DNA of 64,000 bases from Parietichytrium sp. I65-24A (Eukaryota; Sar; Bigyra; Thraustochytrida; Thraustochytriidae). The position numbers and the translations under genes are program-made. The notes below the pieces were generated by a model that was not told the origin of the DNA, made no database searches, and saw only the letters and a program-made list of their open reading frames with translations. Where the stretch lies: positions 105,843-169,842 of the forward strand of contig BLSF01000079.1 in the NCBI GenBank assembly GCA_012862575.1. Direction: 5' to 3'. Positions 11,705 through 21,859 of the stretch are shown piece by piece (positions within the stretch are counted from its first letter, which is position 1; every line of letters begins with the position of its first letter).

Positions 11705-12662
11705 ATGAGAAAAGAGAATTGCATTCCCTCAAGTTCATTTTGGGCCTCATTTTTTAGTATAGGAGTTGAGTTTAGAAGAAACCCCGCGCAGTTTTGGATG
11801 TCTAAGAGCTGGGCCGGATCACAACCTCCGCCAGAGAGTACACCGTGAACACAGTATATCGCACATTAGCTCGGCGGAATTCATATATAGAACAGGAGAC
11901 TTCATGCTGCCTGGCGTTGCCTGCTTTCCATGTTGTTGAAACCAATCTCACAGTCAATTCGGGATCCGAAAGACCGATGGCGACCTTGGCTGAAAGAGAT
12001 AGCTCTCTCACAATGCGTGCATTGAATGAAGCAAATGCCCGGGACGTACTCGCAGTCAAAGTTTATTAAAGTGTTCCATCTTCGCTGCGGAAAGCTAGCA
12101 GAAACTTGGGCTGGAGAGTGCGAAGAGTGGAGAGTGGGTAGCGGGTCCGGATCCGGTCCGGATCCCGTTTCGGTGTTTTCGTCCTGCCGCCGCAGCGGTC
12201 CCGTAGGACTTGCTTCCGCAGATTACCAGTGTGAGATCCCGGCTCGGCTGAGCAATCCTTGGCCGACTCGAAAGACACCGAGCCGGTCGGCTATTCTCAG
12301 CTTCCCCGACAGAAACGTTTATCTATCGTATCTATCGGCTGGCGCAGCTTTCTCCCGACGAAAGATTCTGAATTCTGAATTCTTATGTTGACACCTTTTA
12401 GAGATCAATTTAATTGAGGGAACTCATCAATTTGCCAATGAGGAACTCTGAAACGAGGCGCGCTCTTGGAAATACTCTGAACTGAAAGGAGGGTGCGGAG
12501 TCCTGGCGTGGTGTTGAAGCCGGAAAATGCACAGTGAGCTTTAGGAGTGAATTCCTCAGCCCTCGCTGACCACGTGGCGCTCGTGCAAGCCAAAAAAAAG
12601 GGGACAGCGTACCTCGCTCAACACTAGTCACCGAAACGCTTCAAGCCGGCTTTCGAGATGGT

Positions 12663-12670
12663 TACCGGTA
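12663..12670. promoter_or_regulatory. TACCGGTA palindrome
   Basis: Perfect 8-bp palindrome about 638 bp upstream of the Sec14-like start. It is one of five copies, all intergenic. A binding-site role is inference. Confidence 0.3.
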
Positions 12671-13300
12671 CTGGTTTCAAACGTTAGTAAAATCTTTTGA
12701 GACAGTCCATCCATTCCAGATGCTCAGCTCGGGTGACATTGAACGGCCTAATCCTGCAGCCCACATCAACTTTCATTTACAGTGTTTTTAATTTAATTCC
12801 GTGTCTTTTTTCTAGTTTTCAACATCACCGTTCTCATTGTTTCGAGGTGGGTGGATGCGTGGGTTGTGACACGACCAGTTCTCATCCTCTGCATGCCCAA
12901 CTTCTTGACACTTAGACGTTTCTCAGTTGAGCTTTTCGGCTGCGATCGAGTCGCCCACCTCGAAGCATCGGCGAAAGAATGCTGAGAATGATGCTAGTAG
13001 AGGATGCGACTGTTTCTCACTCACACTTTTTATTCCTTTTTCGTTTTCATGTTGTCCACTTTCAAAAGAGCACGTTGATGCTACAAACAGAGAAAAAACC
13101 GGTAACTGGAACCATGGTTTCGCATAGCTGTGAGATAGTAAGGGCGGAGTGACAAAGTAGACGTGTGTCCCCTTCTGGTTGGATGCGCATCGCCAAAGCA
13201 AAGAGTCCCAGCGTCCCGGACGAGATCCGAGTGGCCGACTAGGCGTATCGCTGAGGCAGGGGATTTGGGACTAATAGTATAAGAGTACCGCCGAGCGGAA

Positions 13301-14213
13301 ATGAGCGATGCACAGACGAGCGCTTCGACGCTGGAGAAGAGCGCAGCGGAGACGGAGAAGGTGGGGGCTCTGCGCGCAAAGGTGAAGGAGCTGGATGTCG
13401 GGTCGGAAAGCGAGTGGGCGCGCGGCGCGCACGAGTACGAGCTGCTGAGGTTTCTCCGCGGGCACGAGCTGGATGTGGACAAGGCGATGAAGATGCTGGT
13501 GGCCACGAGCAAATGGCGCCACGAACGAAAGATCAACGCGCTCATGGGCGAGTTCGAGCAAGGCGGAACGGAGACTGTTGCGTTTATGAAAGGGTACTTT
13601 CCGTCAGGGCCGATCGGCCACTTGCCGGACGGCGGGCTTGTGTCGCTGTACCGCATGGGAATGGTGGATTTTCCGGGACTCGTCAAGCGATACGGTGTGG
13701 ATGAAATTGTTAAATTAAATGTTTGGAAACTGGAGAGTGCTTGGAGAAAATATCCCAGCGGGAACGGCGTGTTGATCATCGACCTTGGCCACTCCGACGA
13801 GGAGGACAAGCCAGTCGGTTCTTTGTGGGAACTAAAATCATACATTTCTGCACTCATGCAAACCGTTAAGGCCGTATCTGGCGAGGTGGACCCCAATTAC
13901 CCAGAGTCCTTTCGAAGGATCTTTTTCGTGAGGCCGCCAAGCGTGTTTTGGTAAGTTGACCGTTTTCCTCTCGCAATGGTTGAGTGAAAGCTCTAATAAG
14001 ACAACTTTATGTAGGGCTTCGTGGAAAGTCGCGCAATACTTTGTTGCGGAACGCACCCGGGAGAAGATGAAAGTGCTAAGCGGAAAGAAAGCACTCACAG
14101 ACTTGCATGACATGGTCCCGGTGCACATCCTCCCCGAATACCTCGGAGGGGAAAATAATAGCATTGATTTACCAGTTGGAGGTAAGCTTAAACAGCAGCA
14201 GGAAGCCAAGTAG
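13301..14213 (+). CDS. Sec14-like CRAL-TRIO lipid-transfer protein
   Basis: Exons 13301-13950 and 14015-14213, separated by a 64-nt phase-2 intron (GTAAGT...GTAG), give 282 residues. The N-terminal helical CRAL-TRIO_N part includes ELLRFLRGHELDVDKAMKML (about residues 47-66). The lipid-binding lobe follows, with VLIIDLGH, then the gate region YPESFRRIFFVRPPSVFWASW built across the splice and the end LPEYLGGENN. Members bind phosphatidylinositol, phosphatidylcholine or other hydrophobic ligands and pass them between membranes; the ligand here is unknown. The spliced joint restores the conserved P(x)2F block and so supports the intron. The protein has no membrane segment and is probably cytosolic. 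The gene converges on the PP2C gene, with 291 bp between stop codons. Confidence 0.9.
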
Positions 14214-14504
14214 AGTGACGGGTGCTACACTTTGTTCAAAGGAGTTTGTTGTTGCTCAAAGTCATTGTAACACGAACTTTTGAAGATCAATTCCGCATCA
14301 CTATCCTTAATTTTTCAGAGGAAACCTCGTGTTGAGCGAGCCAGCCAGCCGCTTCGGATCCGGGTCATCTCTTGAAACCATTTGTATTTACAGAACAAAA
14401 CTAAAAGAACTGATTTCAGCGCTTAGTATAAAGCGTAATAATTCTCTCTCTCGTTCTCTAGATGGTGTCACAACGACGCCTTTCAAAGGAGAAGCTGAAA
14501 TGAA

Positions 14505-15906
14505 TCACATGGTCTTCTCGAACAGTCCGAGGACAACGCAAATGTTATCGGCTTGTCGTCTCTCTTCCCATGCAGATATTGCCGCATCCCGAATCTTGCA
14601 CGCTATCTCCCCCGGCTCACAATGAGTGTTCTCCTGGATGATACCCAATACCTGAGCATCCGACATCACGTCCCTGTATATTCATTTGAGTTAGCAAAAG
14701 CGCTTTGAGCTCCAAAAGTCCATGCAAACGGTTCAATTCATTTGACACTCACCAAATTCCATCCGAGCCAACTACAAAACACAAGTCATCAAAATCTGCA
14801 AGATTTCGATGCGCTGTGAATGGCTCGCAAGTGCAGCCAGCTAACTTCGAAACCTCGTCGCCGATGGACCGTGAAAGCATGAGACCAGGAACCGGAGCGC
14901 GAAAACCCAACTCCTTCCACTTCGACTCTGTTAAATAAACCCTCAACGGAAACACCACTCCTGGGATCTGTAAAACGATACAAACGATTTTCATTGCTAT
15001 GAGTCCATGACGCAATGTTGAAATCTTGCCACCTAGCTTTTCTACTCTTCAGCAACTTACTTCTGGTCCGTTACTTATTTTTTGAGACGACGCCACGACC
15101 CCGCCGTTTCTCTCGATCATTTGTTTTTCAGAAGCTATGTCTGGCCGATGGTCTTCCGTCATGCGGAAAGCAAAACAGCCTTTAGCACCGCGCTTTTCAC
15201 CAATTATTAGGCGCGAGTCACCAACGTTTCCGACGTGCAACCCCCCATTGTGCACGATTGCGACTGTTAAGGTCGCCCCGCTCATTTTTCCGCGAAAGCC
15301 GATGTCGCTGCTCTCAGACACAGCTGCATTGCATTCTGCAAATATCTCAAAAAGCGCCTCGTCCCATGCCGCATCCGCCTCCAGTGGCCATCTCTTTGAC
15401 AAGATGACGGACACATTTTCATCCAGCCACTGCGCTGCAAACTCTGCAACGAGCTTTCCATGGGGGCCGTGCCCGTCCAAGCAACAAACAAGATACACAT
15501 CCATGTTCTCTCCATAGCCTGTCCTGCACAGCAATACGTCTTGATTCTCCTTCTTGATCGGCGGATTACCAGCCCCAATGTGTGTGACCAGGCCACTGGA
15601 GATATTAATAGTTTTAGGTTCTTGGGTCTCCTGCTCTTCTTCAACTGCGTCGACAACTTCCACTGCCTCGACCACGTTCTCTTTCTTCTGAGGAGAACTA
15701 TTGACCGCTTTCTCAGCCTCCGAGACAGCAGTGCCTAACTCTGCTTTCTCTTCCATTGCCTTCGGGTCTGCGTTGAGCTCCTTGACTACTAGTTTTGCAT
15801 TCTGTGTGGTTTCTTTTGATTGCTCGCTGCTTTCATTCTGAAGCGATGGACTTGCTTTTGTCCGAATAGATTCTTCGGGGACAAGCCTTGATCGCGTGCA
15901 CCCCAT
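14505..15906 (-). CDS. PP2C-type Ser/Thr protein phosphatase, N-myristoylated form
   Basis: Three exons (15906-15061, 14967-14753, 14673-14505) with introns of 93 and 79 nt give 409 residues. The start MGCTRSRL fits dual acylation (Gly2 myristoylation, Cys3 palmitoylation); a further in-frame ATG at 16068 would bury this signal, so I prefer 15906. A low-complexity Glu/Lys/Val region (about residues 20-100) precedes the catalytic domain. PP2C metal-binding motifs are in order: KKENQD, DGHGPHG, SGATLTVA, VGDSRLI, MTEDHRPD, LMLSRSIGD, SDGIWD across the second splice, and QADNICVVL at the end. The enzyme should be a Mn2+/Mg2+-dependent phosphatase acting at membranes. The exon joins rebuild NGPE-IPGVVFPLRVYL and GIW-DVMSD, both expected in the family. 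Confidence 0.92.
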
Positions 15907-17478
15907 CTCGACCGACCTGCAACACCTTCTTGCCCTCTGGTCTCCAGAGCTAAAACTAACAAAGAGTGTGCGTGTACTCTCGCTCGCTGAGGTTGGACCT
16001 TCACTGGATACACTAACTAACTCGAAGCAATTTGCAAAGTCGCAGAGCCTGGCCGAGTGATGTGCCACGGCAATTCCCGCTCTTTACGTCAAGGCGCCGC
16101 TCGAGCCGCGCGCTGGCCAAGCACTCGCAAGCTCTCGGTTTGAAACGCAGCAAAGCTCTTCCCCTTCCGCTCACAACAAGTGCCAATGCACATGTGCATA
16201 TGCCCCCGGTGTGCTAAGCTCACAGTCAGTACCTGTACGTACACCAGACCAGGAATAGGCCACCTTTCGTTAGGTCAAGCTCGCCGGCAACTATAGCGTA
16301 GGTGTCACCCTTCTTTCTCGGCCGCTTGAGCTGAGTTGACATGGGCCGCAATGTCCCGGTACTCACTTAACAGTGAATCTCCGCAAGGCGCTGATGTTCC
16401 GCTCTGACTTTGGCAAGCATAAGCGCAAGCACAGGCGCAAGCACAAGCACAAGCAGGCAGACTCTCAAATTCTCAACACGACTAGTTCTTTCACATTACA
16501 TTCACATTCATTTTCGCCTTCACAGTCGCAGTCAGACAGCCTTGCAAAACGAACCGTGATCCGAAGGACATTCATGGCCGACGACGATGAGTGGCGATTC
16601 CTTTCAACATGTGGAAGCGTAGACACCCCCCTTCGCCACCTGCAAGTCATGTATATGTACTCGTACATGCCGTGTACAAGTGCCGATATGTGGCGTTGGT
16701 GGACAGCCAGTGAGTGAGCGAGTGATGCATCCATTCCCTCAATGATCGCTGCTCTCCCGCCCATCATGATGAATGGGCGAAGGAATTAATGAAGCAATGG
16801 AAAAATTGAATAGATGAATGAGTGAATGAATGAGTGAATCGGTCAGTGAGTGAGTGAGTGAGTGGGTGATGGGTGCCCACTGCCACGCACTGTCGCACTG
16901 TCAAACACCGCACTTGGCCGCACTGCAAAATGAACCTCCCAACGTCATTCTGCGGGGCGTCGCAGCACAACCTCTGCATCGTTAAACAAAAGCTCGCGAA
17001 CTATTCCTCGAAAAACACAGGTGTGTATCTTACCTTCCTTCCCACAAATTGGATTATTGTTACAGTACAGTGTAGAATATATAATAGGATCGCCCCGGAT
17101 TGTGCACCGCAGAGCGTATGCGACTGGGAGGGAAGCGCGGTGGAGAAGGCGCAGTTAGCGTATGCGTAGTTGCGCTTAGAGGGATCGACCGAGGAGCAGG
17201 GAGACCAAACTGGCCTCTTGGGAAAGAGAAACGAAGAGCGTAGAGGCGAGGAACAGTGCAGAAACACGTCACAAAGTAGCGACATATTTGTCGGTGCAAG
17301 TTGCGCTTTGTTGTTGCCAGCCGATGCCAATTGAGAATTTCGCAAGTCTTTAGTTCGCGGAAACCAGCAAAAGATTCACCAAAAGGCCTCTGGAGTAGCT
17401 TCTGACGCTTGAAAAGAGTGCCTCCGGGCTGCTGTGGCTACGTTTCGTTGGAGTTGGGTTGCAACTGGAAAAGCAAAC
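15907..17478. other. Divergent gap with TGAA/TGAG repeats
   Basis: Separates the PP2C (-) and LOG (+) genes. It contains AAGCAC/AAGCGC repeats near 16420-16455, GTAC-rich words near 16228-16245 and 16650-16680, and imperfect TGAA/TGAG tetranucleotide repeats at about 16787-16868. The short frames here run through these repeats and are not supported as genes. Confidence 0.55.
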
Positions 17479-18336
17479 ATGGAGAGCGCGAGAAATGCGG
17501 TGGCATTCGGCTGCTTGGCGGCATACTTGCTGGTCAAGATGCGGGCTGGCAAGAATGCGGGTACCAAATTGAGGTCCAATTCTCGCAATGTGGACGGAGC
17601 GTCGTCGAAGAGGATTTCTGGCAAGGAGGCGATGGAGAAATTCAAGAATCGCAAAGCTGTATGTGTGTTCCTCGGCGCCAGCGAAGGGTGCAGGAAAGAG
17701 TACATGGCAGCGGCCCAGGAGCTTGGACGCAAGCTTGCTGAGAAAGAGTATGTGTTGGTTTATGGTGGCGGAAACGTTGGGCTCATGGGCGCCGTGTGCC
17801 GCAGCCATGCTGCCGCTGGAGGAGAGTCAGTAGGAATCATTCCGTGGCCCCTTGCACCGCGAGAGCTGACGGGCTCGATGACGGCGACATATACTATTTA
17901 CACTGATACGATGCACGAGCGTAAAGCTATCATGGCGGCTTTGTCCTCGGCGTTTGTGGTTCTTCCGGGTGGCTATGGGACGATGGAGGAGTGTCTCGAG
18001 GTCATGTAAGTTTTCCCCTGTCTTGGTGACTCACTGGTATGCCCTGGAAATGTAAAAATAGGAGACTCTAACCGCCCAATAATAATGCCCACTCACAGAA
18101 CCTGGACTCAACTCGGGGTGCATCGCAAGCCGGTTGGGCTCCTGAGTATTTGTGGATTCTGGGACAGCATGTACGACATGTTTCATCACGCAGCAAAAGA
18201 GGGCTTTATTAAAGAGGACAAGTTGGACATTGTCGTCAAAGAATCCTCGGTCGATGCCATGTTATCCAAATTGCTCACCCACGTACCGCCACAGGGATTC
18301 GCAAAGGACTGGAAATCTGCCCTTGACTTCATTTAG
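17479..18336 (+). CDS. LOG-family cytokinin riboside 5'-monophosphate phosphoribohydrolase
   Basis: Exons 17479-18005 and 18099-18336 flank a 93-nt phase-2 intron (GTAAGT...ACAG) and give 254 residues. The Rossmann-like core shows VCVFLGASEG, GGGNVGLMG and PGGYGTMEE, the last being the PGGxGTxxE nucleotide-binding/catalytic signature of LOG enzymes. After the splice, TWTQLGVHRKPVGLL continues the conserved end of the domain. LOG proteins release free cytokinin bases from nucleoside monophosphates; many members outside plants are annotated as lysine decarboxylases by old error. An N-terminal extension of about 65 residues begins with a hydrophobic stretch (VAFGCLAAYLLVKM) that may be an anchor or targeting signal, followed by basic residues. 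The frame upstream of ATG 17479 opens at GTG and was not used. Confidence 0.9.
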
Positions 18337-18935
18337 CGAGCCACACAACCTCACATCTCTCTGCTTATAACACCAACGATATAAAAAACACACTCCCTCC
18401 ATCTCTATCTCCACCTTCTTCCAAAGCAGACAAAGCCCTCTCGCCATCTCCTTTCGCCCATGGCCAACATCCCCCACTGACACCGCTTCCGTTACCAGGC
18501 GCACCTCGAAGAACAGCTCTCTGATCCCTATCCACACTACTGCTTCCGCTACAAACGCTCCGTGCGAATGAAACAGACCAGGTCGTCGATTCAAAGCAAG
18601 GAAACACGTCACCAACATCACCAACTTCACCAACGACCAAAACTAGTCTTAGTACCAAACAATTTCCCGTTTGTCTCTCTGAGAAAGGTGCGCGGTGGGT
18701 CACTTGTATCTGTATGAGAGTGCCCTCGCTCCCCCAGAGCCGAGTGAATCGTTAGAGAGACTACTATCCGAGTCTAAGTGCGGCCGGTCACGAGCAGCAG
18801 GCGCGATCCGTGGGTGAGAAGTGTGGATTGTGGAAGCGGGACAAGGAGAAAAAGGAGAGTGGAGTGAACAAGTTGTTGCGAGGAGGGTTTGCGGAGGTTG
18901 CGATTAGGGAGGAATAGCGGAGGAGATTAGGCAAG
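18337..18935. other. Intergenic between LOG and Got1 genes
   Basis: Pyrimidine-rich sequence, followed by a purine-rich leader before the Got1 start. No gene seen. Confidence 0.5.
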
Positions 18936-19502
18936 ATGATGAGCGATAGCAAGAAGATCGGGACGTTCCTGCTGTTTTTGGGGATCTTCTTTCTGTTCCT
19001 TGGGATGCTGCTGCTGTTTGATAAGAAGCTGCTGGCGATGGGGAATATCCTCTTCCTGGCCGGGTTCTCGCTTCTGACAGGGGTTCGGCGCACGCTGGAG
19101 TTCTTTGGGTTCATGGGGGATAGGTTAATAGAGCGCTGGCGCAACAGGTGGAGGGGATTCGTCACGTTCTGGGGTGGTATCGTAAGTGTGAAGGGCGGAA
19201 GAAAGCAAGCGAAAATCGCACGCGATGGAGGATTTGCTAACCGACTGCATTTGTCTCGTGTGTGTGTGTGCGTGTGTGTCTGGTATCTCGCTCGATGGCC
19301 TCAGCTCTTGGTCTTATCTGGCTGGCCAATGTTTGGCATGTTCATTGAGCTCTTCGGCTTTATTAACATTTTTGGCAGCTTTTTTCCACTTGCTCTGGTC
19401 TTCCTGCGAAGTTTGCCAGTTATTGGGCCATTTCTCAATCTTCGCGGTGTCAGCGCAGTCGTGGACAAAATTGCTGGCAAGGACAGTAACTCCATGGTGT
19501 AA
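18936..19502 (+). CDS. Got1-family vesicle transport membrane protein
   Basis: Exons 18936-19181 and 19305-19502 are joined in phase 0 across a 123-nt intron containing a TG dinucleotide tract, giving 147 residues. Four membrane segments are visible: TFLLFLGIFFLFLGMLLLF, AMGNILFLAGFSLLTGV, LLVLSGWPMFGMFIELFGF and SFFPLALVFLRSLPVIG. DKKLLAMGNILFLAG and the GWP motif with the following FGxFFP block are typical of Got1, a small protein of ER-Golgi and endosome-Golgi transport. Length agrees with the family (about 140 residues). The start has two adjacent ATGs (18936 and 18939). The splice restores the third helix and is strongly supported. Confidence 0.92.
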   Translation: MMSDSKKIGTFLLFLGIFFLFLGMLLLFDKKLLAMGNILFLAGFSLLTGVRRTLEFFGFMGDRLIERWRNRWRGFVTFWGGIVSVKGGRKQAKIARDGGFANRLHLSRVCVCVCVWYLARWPQLLVLSGWPMFGMFIELFGFINIFGSFFPLALVFLRSLPVIGPFLNLRGVSAVVDKIAGKDSNSMV

Positions 19503-20246
19503 TCAATGTTTCCCCCCCCCCCCCTCCCTTTCCTTTCCGTGTTCTCGCTTGATACCTTTGTGGGACTTAATTTATCAGAGTTTCAGGCTCTTGAACGCTG
19601 AATCCACGACCGCGGCCGTGCAGTCTTGACCAAGGCTGTACTCCTCGGGCTCACTTTTATTTGTGTCGATACTTGAACTCTGCTCCGTGGAAAAGAGATC
19701 CTAATAGCACACCCCAATCTCGTATCTACGTAGAGAAATAAAATTGCCCACGAAACTTTCGTGCTTTTACAGAATTTCGTCTTCTTCGAATCACAATCTC
19801 TGTGGCATTCGGGGCACTTTTCCTTTTTCTTGAAGAAAAAGTCGCGAGGACCTGGTTGGCTGCGATCATTTCATGCTCTTTCTATTCGAGAGCTGCCTGT
19901 CGCTAGTTTTGGAATTAAAAGCCTAAGCTTTCGTGAACGATGGCACCAAAAACAAGATTTGGTGCTGGAAGATCCGCATGCCATCGTGCACGCACAAAAA
20001 CCACATGCTCCATCATCATCCATCTACCCATCTATCCATCTACCCACCCACTGGCGTTGCAGTACAACTCAAGAGACTCTGCGCGGTGTTGGCACTCGCT
20101 CTGGGCGCACCAACCCTCTCAAACCAAACACGCGCGAATCGCGGACAGACTGACTGACTATGCGCGGGACTTGGACGATGTGTGTCCACAGTGTCCACGA
20201 GACCAACGCGACGAAGGGGATGAGATGAGCTGATTTGAGGTGGTGG

Positions 20247-20280
20247 CATCACATCACATCACATCACATCACATCACATC
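20247..20280. repeat. CATCA pentanucleotide microsatellite
   Basis: About seven perfect copies of a 5-bp unit in intergenic DNA. Confidence 0.9.
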
Positions 20281-20527
20281 AGAGAGGCAACAAACGAAGG
20301 AGATGGAAGGAGTGTACTGATTGTACACGTCGGTAGACGAGCTGCAGCCTGGCTGCAGATAGACACGAGCTAGACCAGCCGCCTTTCACACAGGAGACAT
20401 CAGGATTATCAGGATACGACAGAAGACAGACAGGGCTATCCATCCGTCATATCCGCAACTTATTATTGAGTCTGAGAAGTCTGAGTATTAGTCCGAGTAG
20501 GCTGAAGAGGATCCAATCGCCTTGTGG

Positions 20528-20600
20528 AAGAAGAAGAGCAAAGAGCAAAGAGCAAAGAGCGAAGAGCAAAGAGCGAAGAGTGAAGAGCGAAGAGCAAATA
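20528..20600 (+). repeat. Imperfect heptanucleotide array in 5' leader
   Basis: About ten units of GCAAAGA or GCGAAGA end some 45 bp before the start of the S-formylglutathione hydrolase gene. The upstream frame opens at TTG and would translate this array, so it is treated as untranslated. Confidence 0.8.
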
Positions 20601-20644
20601 GCGATACAAGCAAACAGGCGAGCAAGCACTGCTTGGTGGGCGAG

Positions 20645-21597
20645 ATGTTGAACGCGGTGAAGCAGAACAAGGCGTTCGGAGGATGGGTGAAGCAGTTCAA
20701 GCACGCCTCCAGGGCGACCAACACGGACATGACGTTCTCGGTGTTTCTCCCCAAGGTGAGTTAGCCGACGCGCGCAGCGAGCGCGTTCGGCTCGCAGGCT
20801 TTTGAGTAAATGTTAGTGTGTGCTGATGAAAACTGCCCTGCCTTTTTGCTTACTCGTGACAGGAGTCTGAGAACGCCAAGGTGCCCGTGGTGTACTTCCT
20901 GAGCGGTCTGACATGTACGGACGAGAACTTCACCACCAAAGCCGGTGCGCAGAGAGTTGCAGCGGAGCTTGGAGTGGCGCTGGTCGCCCCGGATACTAGC
21001 CCAAGGGGAGCAGGTATTGAAGGCGAGGATGAGAGCTGGGACTTCGGCACCGGGGCCGGATTCTATGTCAACTCTACCACGCCAAAGTGGAAGGCAAACT
21101 ACAACATGTACTCGTATGTCACCGAAGAGCTCCCGCAGCTTTTGGGTGAGCATTTGCCTGTCGACAATGACCGCAAGTCAGTATTTGGTCACTCAATGGG
21201 TGGCCACGGAGCTCTCATCTGCGCCCTGAAGAACCCTGGTATGTTCAAGAGCGCAAGTGCTTTTGCGCCAATCTGCCACCCAATTGCCTGCCCATGGGGC
21301 CAAAAAGCATTCAGCGGCTACCTTGGCGAGGATCAGGAGACCTGGAAAGCGTACGATGCCACCGAGCTCTCGAAATCTTATGACGGCCCAAAGCTATCCA
21401 TCCTTTGTGACCAAGGCGAGGATGACGACTTTTACGGCAAAAAGCAGCTTCTGCCAGAGGACTTCATTGAGGCAAGCAAATCCAATTCCAACTTGGAGGT
21501 CGACTTTCGCTTTCAAAAAGGGTACGACCACTCATACTACTTCATTTCGACGTTTGTCGAAGACCACCTCAGATTCCACGCCAAATTCTTGCAATAG
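20645..21597 (+). CDS. S-formylglutathione hydrolase (esterase D)
   Basis: Exons 20645-20755 and 20863-21597, joined in phase 0 across a 107-nt intron, give 281 residues, close to the usual length of about 280. It hydrolyses S-formylglutathione to formate and glutathione, the last step of glutathione-dependent formaldehyde detoxification in the cytosol. The alpha/beta-hydrolase triad is visible: Ser148 in GHSMGGHGA, Asp225 in DQGEDD and His260 in YDHSYYF. Other family blocks are [19 protein letters not shown] and [17 protein letters not shown]. An AATAAA hexamer sits at 21601, directly after the stop. The gene converges on the multi-CNB gene with a 262-bp gap. Confidence 0.96.
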
Positions 21598-21859
21598 ACG
21601 AATAAATCCTGATTAGAATTTTGGGACGGGCAGTTTAATTTCCCTCTTTTATTATACGAATCGTTTTGTCATTACTTTTATCTAGTCATCAAAACCGAGG
21701 AAACATGCAACGATTGCCTATCAGCACTAATTACATAATATACATGAGAGCTCACAGTCAATCAATATGAATGCAATGACTTGGCGCAGGCAAAATATCA
21801 TTTCGCTCACAGCCGGTTTCCCTTGTGGGCTCTGTCAAGTGAAACCACAGCTCTATTTG

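Larger units (their letters stand above)
7299..13300. other. 6-kb gap without supportable gene
   Basis: Divergent gap between the SLC6 (-) and Sec14-like (+) genes. Only short frames occur (none above 122 codons, most opening at TTG or GTG) and none resembles a known protein or splices convincingly. It holds CACT/CGCT repeats (about 7700-7735), TTTC/TGTC repeats (about 10136-10166), an AATA run (about 10490-10514), an AGAATTC repeat (11685-11704), a doubled GGTCCGGATCC (about 12144-12166), a potential hairpin (12239-12286), a GAATTCT repeat (12365-12383) and a TACCGGTA site (12663). No tRNA or other RNA gene was recognised; a non-coding transcript cannot be excluded. Confidence 0.5.
19503..20644. 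other. Intergenic with several simple repeats
   Basis: Contains a C homopolymer of about 13 after 19509, an AATAAA near 19736 that may serve Got1, a CATCA pentanucleotide array (20247-20280) and an imperfect GCAAAGA/GCGAAGA array (about 20528-20600) in the leader of the next gene. No gene recognised. Confidence 0.55.

Noticed and set aside
16373-16717. Lys/His-rich frame in the PP2C-LOG gap
   Set aside because: Arises from AAGCAC repeats and GTAC-rich sequence; no folded segment.
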